64,000 nucleotides of DNA from the NCBI RefSeq assembly GCF_001553565.1, contig NZ_CP014228.1, positions 1,550,001 to 1,614,000 on the forward strand, read 5' to 3'. Position 1 is the first letter of the stretch. Each line of letters opens with the position of its first letter. The translations under genes were made by a program, and so were the position numbers. The stretch comes from Actinomyces radicidentis (GTDB lineage Bacteria > Actinomycetota > Actinomycetes > Actinomycetales > Actinomycetaceae). Below are positions 42,728 to 52,465 of this stretch, piece by piece. The notes under the pieces are model-generated. The model worked only from the letters and a program-made list of their open reading frames with translations. It did not search any database and was not told the DNA's origin.

Positions 42728-45126
42728 TTGCCGCCGCACGCCGCCACGGGCGAACCCACACGGCCCCGGGAACCGCCGCAACACGGCCCGTCGAGGCCGC
42801 CCCGGCCCGCTGGCAGCCCCTCATCGCCTCGCTCATCGTGCTGGCCGCATGGGCCCTCGTCCTCGACGCCCTCGCGCCGGTGCTCGCCGCGGGCGCCTGG
42901 CGGGGGCACGCCCTCGCCGTCGTCACCCTCGCCCTCGTCGTCCCGGGCGCCGCCCGGACCGCGGCGCCCCGTCGTCCCCTGACGGGAGTCCTCCTCGGCC
43001 TGCTCGCCGGCGCCGTCGGCCTCGTCCTCGTCGCGCGCGACGGCGGCGTCCTCGGCCCTTGGCTGACCGACCCCGGCGCCGCGCTCCAGGAGGCGGGCGG
43101 CCTCGCCAGGAGCACGGTCCCGCCCATGACGGTGACCGGCTCCTTCGAGGTCGTCGTCCTCGTCGCCTGCCTCCTGCTGGGGTGGGCCTGCGCCCTCATG
43201 TCCGCCGGGGGAGCGGACCAGGTTGGCGGCACCGCCCTCGTCCCCGGGCTCGCGCTCCTCATGCCGCCGGTGCTCGCCGCCCGCAGCGCCCCGGGCCGCA
43301 CGGTCGCGCTGCTCGCCGTCTGCGTCCTCCTCCTCATCGTCACGGGCGCGCCCCCGCGGCGCCCCTCGCGATCCCGCCCCGTCGCCCGGCGGCGACGCGT
43401 CCTGCTCGCGCTCCGCTCCGGGGGAGGGCGCCTCCTCGCCGTCGGGCTCGCCCTCGGGCTCACCGCTCTCCTCCTTCCCGTCGTCCCCGAAGCCGTCGTC
43501 GTGACACCCGCCCAGACCCGGGGCGGCTCGACGAGCGCCGACCCCACGATCACTCTCGGGCACGACCTCGTCAGCGGGGACGACCGCACCGTCCTGCGCT
43601 ACACCGACGAGACCGACGGCGCCCCCGCCCACCGCTCCCTGCGCCTCACCCTCGCCGTCATCCGCGACCTCGACGGCACCACCTGGCAGCCCCTGGACGC
43701 CACCGTCCCCGCGTCGAGCGTCGACACCCTCGAGGACGCCGACGGCGACGGAGCCCTCACGGCTGGCGGCGCCGTCACCGCCTCCGGGAGCGACCCGAGC
43801 GCCGTCGGGCTGGAGCGGCTGCGCATCACCGACGTCGCCCTCGCCACCGACCGCCTCCCCACCCTCCAGTCGACGGCCCTCGTCACCGACGCGGCCGGCA
43901 CCCGGACGAGCGACTGGCTGTGGGTGAACGGCACCTCCACGGCCACCACCACCGCCGATCCGCTCGAGCGCGGCGAGTCCTACACCGTGCTGGGCTGGAC
44001 GAGCGTCGCCGGCCAGGACCAGGCGGCCCAGCGCCCCGAGGCCGCCACCCCCAGCGCCGCCGCCCTCACGCCCTACACCGCGCTGCCCGCCGGCTCCCCG
44101 GCCGAGGTCTCCTCCCGGGCGCAGGAGGTCGTCTCGGCGGCCGGCGCCACCGCCCCCGAGTCCCAGGCGACCGCCCTGGCCGCCTGGTTCCACGGCAACG
44201 GCTTCACCTACGACGAGTCCGCCCCCGGCTCCTTCGACGGCGAGGACGCCTCACCCATGGACACCGTGCGCGCCTTCCTCAGGGACCGCTCCGGCTACTG
44301 CGTCCACTACGCCGCAACCTTCACCCTCATGGCCCGCAGCCTCGGGCTGCCCACCCGCGTCGCCGTCGGCTACGCGACCCGCTCCGACGGCGCCGGCACC
44401 GCCGTCACCGGCGAGGAGCTGCACGCCTGGCCCGAGGTCTGGATCGCCGGACAGGGCTGGACCGCCTTCGAGCCCACCCCCGGGGGCGCCGGAGCCCGCG
44501 CCGACCAGGCCGACGCCACTGTCGGGGAGCCGACGCCGAGCACGAGCCCGAGCACCGCCGCGCCCGAGCGGACGGCGAGCACCTCCGCGCCCGCGTCCTC
44601 GGCCGCCGCGGCCGCGGCGGCCGGTGCCGACGGTGGGCGCGCTGAGGGACCGTGGCCCGTCCTGCGGGCCCTGGGCGGGATCCTGGTCGTCGCCCTCGTC
44701 CTCCTCCTGCCCGCCGCGGTGCGCGAGGCGGAGCGCCGCTCCCGGCGCCGCCGGACCGCCGAGGGGCCGGCACGGGCCCGCGCCGCCTGGCGCGAGCTCC
44801 TCGCCGAGGCCCACGACCTCGGGCTCCTCAGCGCGTCGACGCCGCTGCGCGCCCAGACCCCGGAGGCTGCGGCGGAGGCCCTCGGCGCGGCGGTGCCGGC
44901 CGGCCTCACCGCGGCTACCCGGCTCGCCCGCGCGGCCACCGCGGAGCACTACACGGACGAGGCGCCCACGGGAACCGATGACCTCGCCGCGGGCCTCGAG
45001 GAGGCCGTCGCCGCCCTGCGCGCCTCCGCGTCCGCCCCGCGCCGGGTCCTCGCCCGCCTCGTGCCGCGCGGTCTCGCCGTCAGCCTGCGTGAGCGCCGGC
45101 AGCAGCCGCCCTCCGCACGGGGCTGA
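42724..45126 (+). CDS. transglutaminase-like membrane protein (DUF3488-TGc)
   Basis: An 800-residue protein with about six to seven N-terminal membrane helices, an extracellular domain, and a transglutaminase core: catalytic Cys in DRSGYCVHYAATFTLMARS (about residue 525), His in EELHAWPEVWIA (about 567) and the third position in AFEPTPG. One more helix (GGILVVALVLLLPAAV) precedes a cytoplasmic C-terminal domain. GTG 42724 overlaps the DUF58 stop. Confidence 0.93.
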   Translation: MIAAARRHGRTHTAPGTAATRPVEAAPARWQPLIASLIVLAAWALVLDALAPVLAAGAWRGHALAVVTLALVVPGAARTAAPRRPLTGVLLGLLAGAVGLVLVARDGGVLGPWLTDPGAALQEAGGLARSTVPPMTVTGSFEVVVLVACLLLGWACALMSAGGADQVGGTALVPGLALLMPPVLAARSAPGRTVALLAVCVLLLIVTGAPPRRPSRSRPVARRRRVLLALRSGGGRLLAVGLALGLTALLLPVVPEAVVVTPAQTRGGSTSADPTITLGHDLVSGDDRTVLRYTDETDGAPAHRSLRLTLAVIRDLDGTTWQPLDATVPASSVDTLEDADGDGALTAGGAVTASGSDPSAVGLERLRITDVALATDRLPTLQSTALVTDAAGTRTSDWLWVNGTSTATTTADPLERGESYTVLGWTSVAGQDQAAQRPEAATPSAAALTPYTALPAGSPAEVSSRAQEVVSAAGATAPESQATALAAWFHGNGFTYDESAPGSFDGEDASPMDTVRAFLRDRSGYCVHYAATFTLMARSLGLPTRVAVGYATRSDGAGTAVTGEELHAWPEVWIAGQGWTAFEPTPGGAGARADQADATVGEPTPSTSPSTAAPERTASTSAPASSAAAAAAAGADGGRAEGPWPVLRALGGILVVALVLLLPAAVREAERRSRRRRTAEGPARARAAWRELLAEAHDLGLLSASTPLRAQTPEAAAEALGAAVPAGLTAATRLARAATAEHYTDEAPTGTDDLAAGLEEAVAALRASASAPRRVLARLVPRGLAVSLRERRQQPPSARG

Positions 45127-45251
45127 GCCCTCCACGGGGCTGCGGCTGCCGCGGGGCCCGGCCCTCCGGCCGAGTGCGCGGACCCGGGCCGGGACCGGCT
45201 CGGTGGCGTCCTGTCGGCCCGGTGCCGGCCGTCGGCGGAGCGCCGGCGCCC

Positions 45252-46142
45252 TCAAGCCCCGAGCCCCAGCCTGCCGGCCAGCCAGCCGGCCTGGTCGGCG
45301 AGGGCCCGCGACCACACGGACCACTCGTGCCCACCGGTGTAGGTGCGCGTCGAGACCTCGATGCCCGCCGCGCCCGCCGCTCGGGCCAGCACCGGCGCCG
45401 CCGGGGCGTAGCGGCGGTCGGAGCGCCCCGCTGAGAGGACCCCGGCGACACCGTCGTACGCGCCCGGCCGGGCCGCGGCCCACAGGCTGAGGGGATCGTT
45501 CGTCTCGAAGGCCACTCGGTCCCCGCCGAAGCCGACGGGCACGGTGAGCGCCGGCGGCTCCAGGCACGGGTGCTCCTGCGCGCTCATGGCGAGGAAGGTC
45601 CGGAAGGGGCCGCGTCGTCGGGCGATGACCTGGAGGGCGCAGGTGGCTCCGTTGGAGACTCCGCCGATCGCCCAGCGCGCCGGGTCCGCGGTCGCGGCGG
45701 TGTGCCCGCGCAGCCACGAGGGGACGTCCTCCTCGAGGTACGTCGCCGCCGCGCCGCCGCGGGGCGTGTCCGAGCCGAGAGGGTTGCGCCACGGCGAACC
45801 GAGCTGGTCGACGACGAGGACGATCGGCGCGATCCCGTCGTACAGGGCGGCGAGCGCGTCCATCGTCTCCACGAGCCCTCCCCGCGTCACCCAGTCCTCG
45901 GGGGAGCCGGGCTGGCCGGACATGAGGACGAGCACCGGGAGCCCGGAGCCGTCGGCCCCGCCGGACGGGGCCGAGCCCTCGCCGGAGCCGGGGCGGATCT
46001 CCGGGTCCGGGTGCGCCGGCGGCAGGTAGAGCCGCGCCGGACGCGGGGACAGCGGGCGCAGCCCCGCCGGGGCGCTCGCCGGGACGCGGACGCTCAGGAC
46101 GCGGCCCACGGGGGACGGGCCCCGGCCGCGGACCTCAGTCAC
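45252..46142 (-). CDS. putative esterase, alpha/beta hydrolase
   Basis: A 296-residue hydrolase of the putative-esterase (esterase D-like) family: nucleophile Ser in AIGGVSNGATCAL near residue 166 and C-terminal His in TGGHEWSVW near 272. It overlaps the 3' end of mprF by 8 bp. In Corynebacterium and some Pseudomonas an aminoacyl-lipid synthase is paired with a hydrolase that removes the amino acid; this gene may play that role, which is an inference from position. Confidence 0.8.
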   Translation of the reverse strand: MTEVRGRGPSPVGRVLSVRVPASAPAGLRPLSPRPARLYLPPAHPDPEIRPGSGEGSAPSGGADGSGLPVLVLMSGQPGSPEDWVTRGGLVETMDALAALYDGIAPIVLVVDQLGSPWRNPLGSDTPRGGAAATYLEEDVPSWLRGHTAATADPARWAIGGVSNGATCALQVIARRRGPFRTFLAMSAQEHPCLEPPALTVPVGFGGDRVAFETNDPLSLWAAARPGAYDGVAGVLSAGRSDRRYAPAAPVLARAAGAAGIEVSTRTYTGGHEWSVWSRALADQAGWLAGRLGLGA

Positions 46143-48627
46143 GGGAGACGAGGACCTGTGCGAAGCGGGCCGCCTGGGCCGGCGTGATGTCCGGGACGTA
46201 GGCGCGCGCGATCGCGAGGCCGACCGTGGGCAGGTCGACGACGTCGGGCACCGCCAGGTACATGGGGACGCTGCGCGGCTTGAACTTCCTCTTGAAGGAG
46301 TGCAGCGAGCCGAAGCCGTAGGCGGGCTCGAGCAGGCCTGCCAGGAGGTCGAGGAGTGGGTCGAAGCGCGAGGCCCCGGCGTCGTCGACGCCCTCCGGGG
46401 CGGGCGAGTGCGCGAGCGGCGCGCCCGACAGGGAGAGGAAGCGCAGCCCCTCGGCCTGGGCGTCCTGGGCGGCGCGGGCGATGAGGTACTCGATGCTGGG
46501 GCGCCACCCGCCGTCGCGCTTGCGCATGACGTCCAGGGTGAGGCCGACGAGTTCGCCCTCCTCGTAGACCGGCATCCAGGAGGTGACGGCGTGGACGGTG
46601 CCCTCCTCGTCGACCGCGAGGAGGAGGCGGGTCTCGTCGTCGTCGATCTCGGCGAGACCGCCCAGGGTGAAGCCCATCTCCGGCAGGGCCTTCTCCCCGG
46701 CCCAGCCCCGGGAGATGGCGCGGATCTGGTCGCGGCGGCCCTCGGGGGCCTCGCGCCAGCTTGTCCACACGGCGGTGATGCCCTCGCGGGAGGCGTGGTT
46801 GAGGGCGGTGCGCACGTCCTGGAAGGCCTTGCCCTTGAAGGCGAGGTCCGGCAGGTCGACGACGGCCTCCTCGGCCACCTGGAGAACCGTCCAGCCGCGG
46901 GCGCGGGCGACTCTCATGGCGGGATCGTGCACGGAGTAGAGAGCCGGGATGAGGCCCGTCTCGCGGCAGAAGGCGGTGAAGTCGTCGACGGCGCCCTCGA
47001 CGTCCGCGGCCGCGCAGGCCGGGTCGGACAGCGTGAGGGCGACGCCGGAGCCGGTGCGGTAGGCGAAGCCGGTGCGGCCGTCGGCCGACAGCCGGGCCTC
47101 GTTGCCGGGCCAGGTGAGCATCCAGCCCAACGAGCCCGCGCCGGTGGAGCGCACGAGGTCCTTGAGGTCGTCCCGGGTCGCTCCGCCCTCGGCCGTCGGG
47201 GCGAGCATGGCGACGAGGGTGGCACCGGCGCCGACGAGCCAGGCGATGGCCGGCATGCCCTGGACGGCGACGTGGGCGAGGACCGAGCGCGCGATGAGCT
47301 GGGGAGCGAGGAAGGGCTCGGCGGAGCTGGGCAGGAGCCGGGTGACGTAGTCCCAGAAGAGGTCCCAGGCGTTGCCCTCGGGGCTGAAGCCGTCGGCGTC
47401 GGCCAGGCCGATGACGACGGCGGCGCCGGCGCACACGGCGGCGGTCGCCGCCCACACCCCCAGTGCCCGGCGCAGGACGCCGCGGCTGGTGCGCTGGTCG
47501 AGCTCGCGCCAGGTCCAGGCCACGAGGAGGACGACGAGGAGGTTGAGGACGAGCGGGAGCGCGAGGTGGCTCGAGACGAGCCAGGGGCCGGAGGAGGGGA
47601 TGACGACGGCCTCGTGGCCCACCTGACCCGTGGCCACGGACAGGACCGAGGTGACGGCGAGGAGGACCTGGAGGGCGATGGTGCCGATCGCGGCGGTGCG
47701 GCGTCCGCGGCGCAGGCCCTCGGCGAGGGCGAGCTGGAGGAGGACCGGCATGAGGGCCAGGACGACGGAGCCGATGCCGCTCAGCGCGTCCTCGCCGCCG
47801 GCCAGGCCGATGCGGGCGCCGGACAGGGGCCCGGAGGCGGCCTTCGAGATGACCGAGAGCCCCATCGTGAGGGACCAGCCCGTGACGAGGACGGCGAGCA
47901 CGGAGCGCGAGGAGCGGGCCGTGGCGGCGGCCGTGGAGGGGCGTGCGCTGCGCCAGGCGACGGCGCCCAGCAGCGTCCCGGCCAGGGCGGACAGGAGACG
48001 GGCGACCTCGCTCGCCGTGCCCGTGACGGCGGCGACGAGGGCCAGCAGGCCGAGGAGGAGGAGACGGCTGCGCCAGCGCCAGCGGCGCCCCATGAGCTCT
48101 GAGGCCCCGCCGAGCGCTCCGGCGAGCAGGAGGGCGACGCCGCTGACGGCGCGCTCCTCCATGCCTTGCCCCCAGGTGGGCCAGATCGCCGTGAGGGCGG
48201 GGTGGAGGAGGACGACACCGCCGACGCCGATGACGTGCCCGACCAGCGCGGCCAGGGCGAAGCGGCGCGAGCTCTCGTAGCGCTCGAGGAGGACGCCGGC
48301 GGTGAGGAGGGCGACGGCGCCGATGAGCGGGCCGAGCACGCCCGTGCCCATCCACGCGGTCAGCAGCGCCCAGGGGCGCTCCGTCCCCTCGAGCGGGGCT
48401 GCGAGCACGGAGCCGCCGGCGACGGCACGGGACCCGCGCGCGAGGAGCTCGATGACGCGGGCGAGGACGAGGAGCGCGGCGAGGGAGAGGCTGACCGGCC
48501 CGGTGGCGCACCAGGACCACGCCGCCCGGGCCGGTCGGACAGCTGCGGCCGCCGCCCGGCGCAGGGGGCCGGGCGCCGTGTCCTCCGGCTCCTCGGGCTG
48601 GGACACGGTCGGGGTGCTTGCTGCCAT
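46135..48627 (-). CDS. mprF: MprF-like aminoacyl-phosphatidylglycerol synthase
   Basis: An 830-residue protein. The N-terminal 480 residues hold about 12 hydrophobic segments (flippase-type part); the first six look rhomboid-like. The C-terminal DUF2156 domain (about residues 500-810) is a pair of GNAT folds that transfer an amino acid from tRNA to a lipid head group: GSLGWMLTWPGNEARLSADG, KGKAFQDVRTALNHASREGI, GFGSLHSFKRKFKPR. Aminoacylated lipids lower the negative charge of the membrane and protect from cationic peptides. The amino acid cannot be told. Confidence 0.88.
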   Translation of the reverse strand: MAASTPTVSQPEEPEDTAPGPLRRAAAAAVRPARAAWSWCATGPVSLSLAALLVLARVIELLARGSRAVAGGSVLAAPLEGTERPWALLTAWMGTGVLGPLIGAVALLTAGVLLERYESSRRFALAALVGHVIGVGGVVLLHPALTAIWPTWGQGMEERAVSGVALLLAGALGGASELMGRRWRWRSRLLLLGLLALVAAVTGTASEVARLLSALAGTLLGAVAWRSARPSTAAATARSSRSVLAVLVTGWSLTMGLSVISKAASGPLSGARIGLAGGEDALSGIGSVVLALMPVLLQLALAEGLRRGRRTAAIGTIALQVLLAVTSVLSVATGQVGHEAVVIPSSGPWLVSSHLALPLVLNLLVVLLVAWTWRELDQRTSRGVLRRALGVWAATAAVCAGAAVVIGLADADGFSPEGNAWDLFWDYVTRLLPSSAEPFLAPQLIARSVLAHVAVQGMPAIAWLVGAGATLVAMLAPTAEGGATRDDLKDLVRSTGAGSLGWMLTWPGNEARLSADGRTGFAYRTGSGVALTLSDPACAAADVEGAVDDFTAFCRETGLIPALYSVHDPAMRVARARGWTVLQVAEEAVVDLPDLAFKGKAFQDVRTALNHASREGITAVWTSWREAPEGRRDQIRAISRGWAGEKALPEMGFTLGGLAEIDDDETRLLLAVDEEGTVHAVTSWMPVYEEGELVGLTLDVMRKRDGGWRPSIEYLIARAAQDAQAEGLRFLSLSGAPLAHSPAPEGVDDAGASRFDPLLDLLAGLLEPAYGFGSLHSFKRKFKPRSVPMYLAVPDVVDLPTVGLAIARAYVPDITPAQAARFAQVLVSRD

Positions 48628-48718
48628 GGCTCCATCCTGGCGGGTCGGGCGCCCTGGGCGACTCCGTCTCGAGGCGGATGCCGGTCGCGTCGCCTCGCCC
48701 GGGAGGAGGGCGGGCGCC

Positions 48719-49870
48719 TCACCGCAGGACGTAGGCGCCGAGCCACCGGCGCAGCGCCGACAGCGCCTGCTCGCGCACCGGCGGCGCGGACAGGACGACG
48801 TCGTGGACGGCGCCCTCGAAGCGCGCGACCGTGACGAGTCCGCCCAGCCCGACCGCGCGGCGGGCGCAGGCGTCGCCGTCGACGAGCGGGTCGGCGCGCC
48901 GGGAGTCCTCGGTCCGGGTGAGCGACAGGTGCGTGCGCGCGGCGGACATCGTGAGCACGGGGCAACGGACGTCGAGGCCGTGGGCGACCCGCGCCTGCCC
49001 CTCCATGACCGCGAGCAGCCATCCGGGGCGGAGCGGGGATCCCTCCAGGGGTCGCCACGGGTCGACGAGCGGGTAGCCGACCACCCAGGGGTCCTCGGCC
49101 CATGCCGGGTCCGGCACCGGGCCGTCGGCGGGCGTCCACCCGCGGGCGACGTCGAGGACCTTCGCCGGATCGGAGGCGGGCAGCGGCAGGGGGCGGCGCG
49201 GGTCGCGGCGCCCCAGGGTGCGCAGCACGCGGGAGCCGAGGACGCGCACGAGCGGCGAGCCCTGGATCTCGAGCCAGGGCCCGTTGAGCACGAGGGCGTC
49301 GACGGCGCCGGGGTGGCGGTCCGCCCACAGGGAGGTGATGAGGCCGCCGAGGGAGTGCCCCATGAGGACGAGCGGCAGCCCCGGGTGCGCGGCCCGCACG
49401 AGGGCGAGGGCGACGCCGAGCTCCTCGTCGTAGGCGGAGAGGGAGGTGGTCCAGCCGAGCATCTGCCCCGCGCGCAGGGAGCGGCCGCAGCGGCGCAGGT
49501 CGAGGGCGTGGAAGGCGCCCCCGGTGCGGGCGACGTCGCGGGCGAGGACCGTCTGGAAGAAGTAGTCGTTCCACCCGTGGACGTAGAGCATCGCGAAGCG
49601 CGGCGAGCTCGGCGTGCCCGGGAGGGCGTGCGGGTCCTCCGCCGGGACGTGCCGCACGAGGGTGGCGACGGCGCCGTCGTCCTCGGCGTCGGGGCGCAGC
49701 GGGATCGTGCGCTGCTGGAAGCCGGGGCCGAGGTGGTCGGGGGACCACTGGTCCGTGGGCGCCGGTTCCGGGGCGCCGGGGACCGGGCCGCGCTCGCGGC
49801 CCGCGGCCGGGCGGGCGGGGCCGTCAGCGCCGTCGCGGCCCGTGCCGGGTGCCGTGCCCGTGCCGCTCAC
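48719..49870 (-). CDS. alpha/beta hydrolase (serine aminopeptidase S33/lysophospholipase-like)
   Basis: A 383-residue protein: MLYVHGWNDYFFQTV (oxyanion region, near residue 90), nucleophile elbow VLMGHSLGGLITSLWA near 172, acid in RCPVLTMSAARTH and His in FEGAVHDVVLSAPP. It starts at GTG 49870, two bases past the metX stop, so it belongs to the met operon on the minus strand. The substrate is probably a monoglyceride or other lipid ester; not shown. Confidence 0.85.
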   Translation of the reverse strand: MSGTGTAPGTGRDGADGPARPAAGRERGPVPGAPEPAPTDQWSPDHLGPGFQQRTIPLRPDAEDDGAVATLVRHVPAEDPHALPGTPSSPRFAMLYVHGWNDYFFQTVLARDVARTGGAFHALDLRRCGRSLRAGQMLGWTTSLSAYDEELGVALALVRAAHPGLPLVLMGHSLGGLITSLWADRHPGAVDALVLNGPWLEIQGSPLVRVLGSRVLRTLGRRDPRRPLPLPASDPAKVLDVARGWTPADGPVPDPAWAEDPWVVGYPLVDPWRPLEGSPLRPGWLLAVMEGQARVAHGLDVRCPVLTMSAARTHLSLTRTEDSRRADPLVDGDACARRAVGLGGLVTVARFEGAVHDVVLSAPPVREQALSALRRWLGAYVLR

Positions 49871-49871
49871 C

Positions 49872-51080
49872 TCAGGCTCCCGCGAGGAAGTCCCGGAGCA
49901 TGGCGTCGACCTGCTCGGTCTCGATGAGGAAGCCGTCGTGCCCGTGCAGGGAGGTGATGACCTCGCGGCGCGCGTCCGGGATGGAGCGCTCGAGCTGGTC
50001 GGCCTGGGCGGGCAGGAAGAGCCGGTCGGAGTCCACGTTGGCGATGAGGGCGCGCGCCGTGATCGTGCCGAGCGCGGCCTCGGTGCCGCCGCGCTTCTGG
50101 CCGACGTCGAAGACCATCATCGAGTGGGTGACGATGAGGTAGGTGTTGGCGTCGAAGCGGGCGAGGAGCTTGCCCGCGTGGTAGTCGAGGTAGGACTCGA
50201 TCTGGTACCGGCCGCCGACGGCGGGGTCGCCGTCGCCCTGGTGCGCGCGCCCGAACCGGGCGTCGAGCTCGGCCGCGGAGCGGTAGGTCGTGTGGGCGAT
50301 GGCGCGCGCCAGGCCCAGGCCTCGCACGGGCCCGATGGAGTGGGAGTAGTAGTCGCCGTCGAAGAAATAGGGGTCCGCGACGATCGCGAGCTCCTGGAGG
50401 TGGCACCAGGCGAGCTGGTCCGCCGTCGTCGACGCCCCCGAGGCCAGGACCGCGAGGTTGCGCACCCGCTCGGGGCGGGAGACCGCCCACTCCAGGGCCC
50501 GGTGGCCGCCCAGCGACGCCCCGAGGACGAGGTGGAAGGCCTCGATGCCGAGGGCGTCGGCGAGTCGGGCCTCGGCGGCGACCTGGTCGCCGGTGGTGAG
50601 CCAGGGGAAGCGCGAGCCCCACGGGCGGCCGTCCGGGGCGATCGAGGAGGGGCCGGTCGAGCCCTGGCAGCCGCCGAGGAGGTTGGCGGCGACGACGAAG
50701 TGGCGGTCGGTGTCGATGGCGCGGCCGGGGCCGACGAGCTCGGACCACCAGCCGGCGGTGGGGTGCCCCGGGCTGGCCTCGCCGGTGACGTGGGAGTCGC
50801 CGGTGAGGGCGTGGAGGATGAGGACGGCGTTGTCGGCGTCGGGGGAGAGGTCGCCCCAGGTCTCGAAGGCGAGGACGGTGCCGGGCAGGGTCTCCCCGGA
50901 CTCGAGGGGCAGGTCCCCGATCTCGAGGAAGCGGCGGTGCCCGGGGTCGTCGCCGGGGCGCCAGGCGCCGGTGGGGGAGCCGGCCTGCCGGTCGACGAGC
51001 TTGGCCGAGGCGGTGCCGACGCCGGGCCACTCGGTCCACGTGCCGTCGGTGCCGGGTTCGTGCTGGTGCTGCGCGGTCAT
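49872..51080 (-). CDS. metX: homoserine O-acetyltransferase
   Basis: Acetylates homoserine for methionine synthesis. The 402-residue alpha/beta hydrolase fold protein has the nucleophile in LGASLGGHRALEWA near residue 188, the acid in NVDSDRLFLPAQ and the His in GHDGFLIE at the end; the N-terminal LNHALTGDSHV-type motif is here LHALTGDSHVTG. The ATG at 51080 is chosen; the frame is open further upstream only because of overlap with metY. It is 29 bp after metY. A longer N-terminus (about 45 residues) than usual. Confidence 0.96.
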   Translation of the reverse strand: MTAQHQHEPGTDGTWTEWPGVGTASAKLVDRQAGSPTGAWRPGDDPGHRRFLEIGDLPLESGETLPGTVLAFETWGDLSPDADNAVLILHALTGDSHVTGEASPGHPTAGWWSELVGPGRAIDTDRHFVVAANLLGGCQGSTGPSSIAPDGRPWGSRFPWLTTGDQVAAEARLADALGIEAFHLVLGASLGGHRALEWAVSRPERVRNLAVLASGASTTADQLAWCHLQELAIVADPYFFDGDYYSHSIGPVRGLGLARAIAHTTYRSAAELDARFGRAHQGDGDPAVGGRYQIESYLDYHAGKLLARFDANTYLIVTHSMMVFDVGQKRGGTEAALGTITARALIANVDSDRLFLPAQADQLERSIPDARREVITSLHGHDGFLIETEQVDAMLRDFLAGA

Positions 51081-51109
51081 GCTGCTGGGGACTCCGGTGG
51101 TCTCGTGTC

Positions 51110-52465
51110 TCAGGCCAGGGACTCGAGCGCCTGCGCGAGGTCGGCGATGATGTCGTCGACGTGCTCGATGCCGATGCTCAGGCGCACGGTCCCGGCGTTG
51201 ATGCCGGCCCTGGCCAGGCCCGCCTCGTCGAGCTGGGCGTGCGTCGTCGTGGCCGGGTGGATGGCGAGCGAGCGGACGTCGCCGATGTTCGCGAGGTTGG
51301 AGAACAGCGTGAGGTGGTCGATGAAGGCCGCGCCCCCCTCGCGCCCGCCGGCGAGGTCGAAGCCGAAGACGCTGCCGGCGCCGCGCGGCGAGTACTTCTG
51401 CTGGAGCGCGTGGTAGGGCGAGGCGGGCAGGCCCGAGTAGCGGACCTCGGCGACCTCGGGGCGGTCCTGGAGCCAGGTGGCCACCTTGAGGGCGTTGTCG
51501 ACGTGGCGCTCCATGCGCAGGGACAGGGTCTCGACGCCCTGCTGGAGGAGGAAGGCGTTCAAGGGGCTCGCGGCGAAGCCGAGGTCGCGCTGACCGGCCG
51601 TGTGCGCCTTGAGGATGAAGGCGACGTTGCCCAGGGGGCTGCCGACCCCGAGGTCCTTCGCGTAGACGAGGCCGTTGTAGGAGGGGTCGGGGGTGTTGAA
51701 GTCGGGGAAGCGCTCGGGCTGCGAGGCGTAGTCGAAGCGTCCGGAGTCGACGATGACGCCCGCGACCGAGGAGCCGTGCCCGCCGAGGAACTTCGTGGCC
51801 GACTCGACGACGATGTCGGCGCCCCACTCGATGGGGCGGATGAGGTAGGGGGAGGCGATGGTGTTGTCGACGACGAGCGGGATGCCGAGCTCGTGGGCGG
51901 CGGCCGCGATGGGCTCGATGTCGAGGATGTCGCCGAGCGGGTTCGGGATGGACTCGCCGAAGAAGGCGATGGTGCGCTCGTCGGCGAGGGCGGCCCATGC
52001 ACGGGCGTCGCCGGGCGTCTCGACGAAGCGCACGTCGATGCCGAGCTTGGGCAGGGTCTGCGAGAGGAGGTTGACGCTGCCGCCGTACAGGGAGGGGGAG
52101 GCGACGATGTTGGATCCCGCGCCGCCGAGCGTGAGGAAGGTGAGGGCCTCGGCGCCGAGGCCGGAGGCGACGAGGTGGGCGCCGACGCCGCCCTCGAGGG
52201 AGGCGATGCGGCTGGCGACGGCGGCGTTGGTGGGGTTGTCGAGCCGCGTGTAGATGGGGCCGAGGGAGCTCAGGGCGAAGCGGTCGGCGGCCTCCTGGGC
52301 GTCGGGGAAGACGAAGGAGGTGGTCTGGTAGATCGGCAGGGCCCGTGCGCCGACCTCGGCGTCGGGGGTGTGGCCGGCCTGGACCTGGCGGGTCTCGAAG
52401 CGCCAGCCGGTGGGGTTCGCGGCGGTGGGCAGGCCAGGGGCGCCGTTGGCGGGGGTGGTGGTCAT
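51110..52465 (-). CDS. metY: O-acetylhomoserine sulfhydrylase
   Basis: PLP enzyme that makes homocysteine from O-acetylhomoserine and sulfide. The 451-residue protein has the Cys/Met metabolism PLP core: LPIYQTTSFVF, GLGAEALTFLTLGGAGSNIV, the PLP Asp in VVDNTIASPYLIRP and the Schiff-base Lys in SATKFLGGHGSSVAG near residue 226. First gene of a five-gene minus-strand run. No riboswitch could be recognised in its leader. Confidence 0.97.
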   Translation of the reverse strand: MTTTPANGAPGLPTAANPTGWRFETRQVQAGHTPDAEVGARALPIYQTTSFVFPDAQEAADRFALSSLGPIYTRLDNPTNAAVASRIASLEGGVGAHLVASGLGAEALTFLTLGGAGSNIVASPSLYGGSVNLLSQTLPKLGIDVRFVETPGDARAWAALADERTIAFFGESIPNPLGDILDIEPIAAAAHELGIPLVVDNTIASPYLIRPIEWGADIVVESATKFLGGHGSSVAGVIVDSGRFDYASQPERFPDFNTPDPSYNGLVYAKDLGVGSPLGNVAFILKAHTAGQRDLGFAASPLNAFLLQQGVETLSLRMERHVDNALKVATWLQDRPEVAEVRYSGLPASPYHALQQKYSPRGAGSVFGFDLAGGREGGAAFIDHLTLFSNLANIGDVRSLAIHPATTTHAQLDEAGLARAGINAGTVRLSIGIEHVDDIIADLAQALESLA

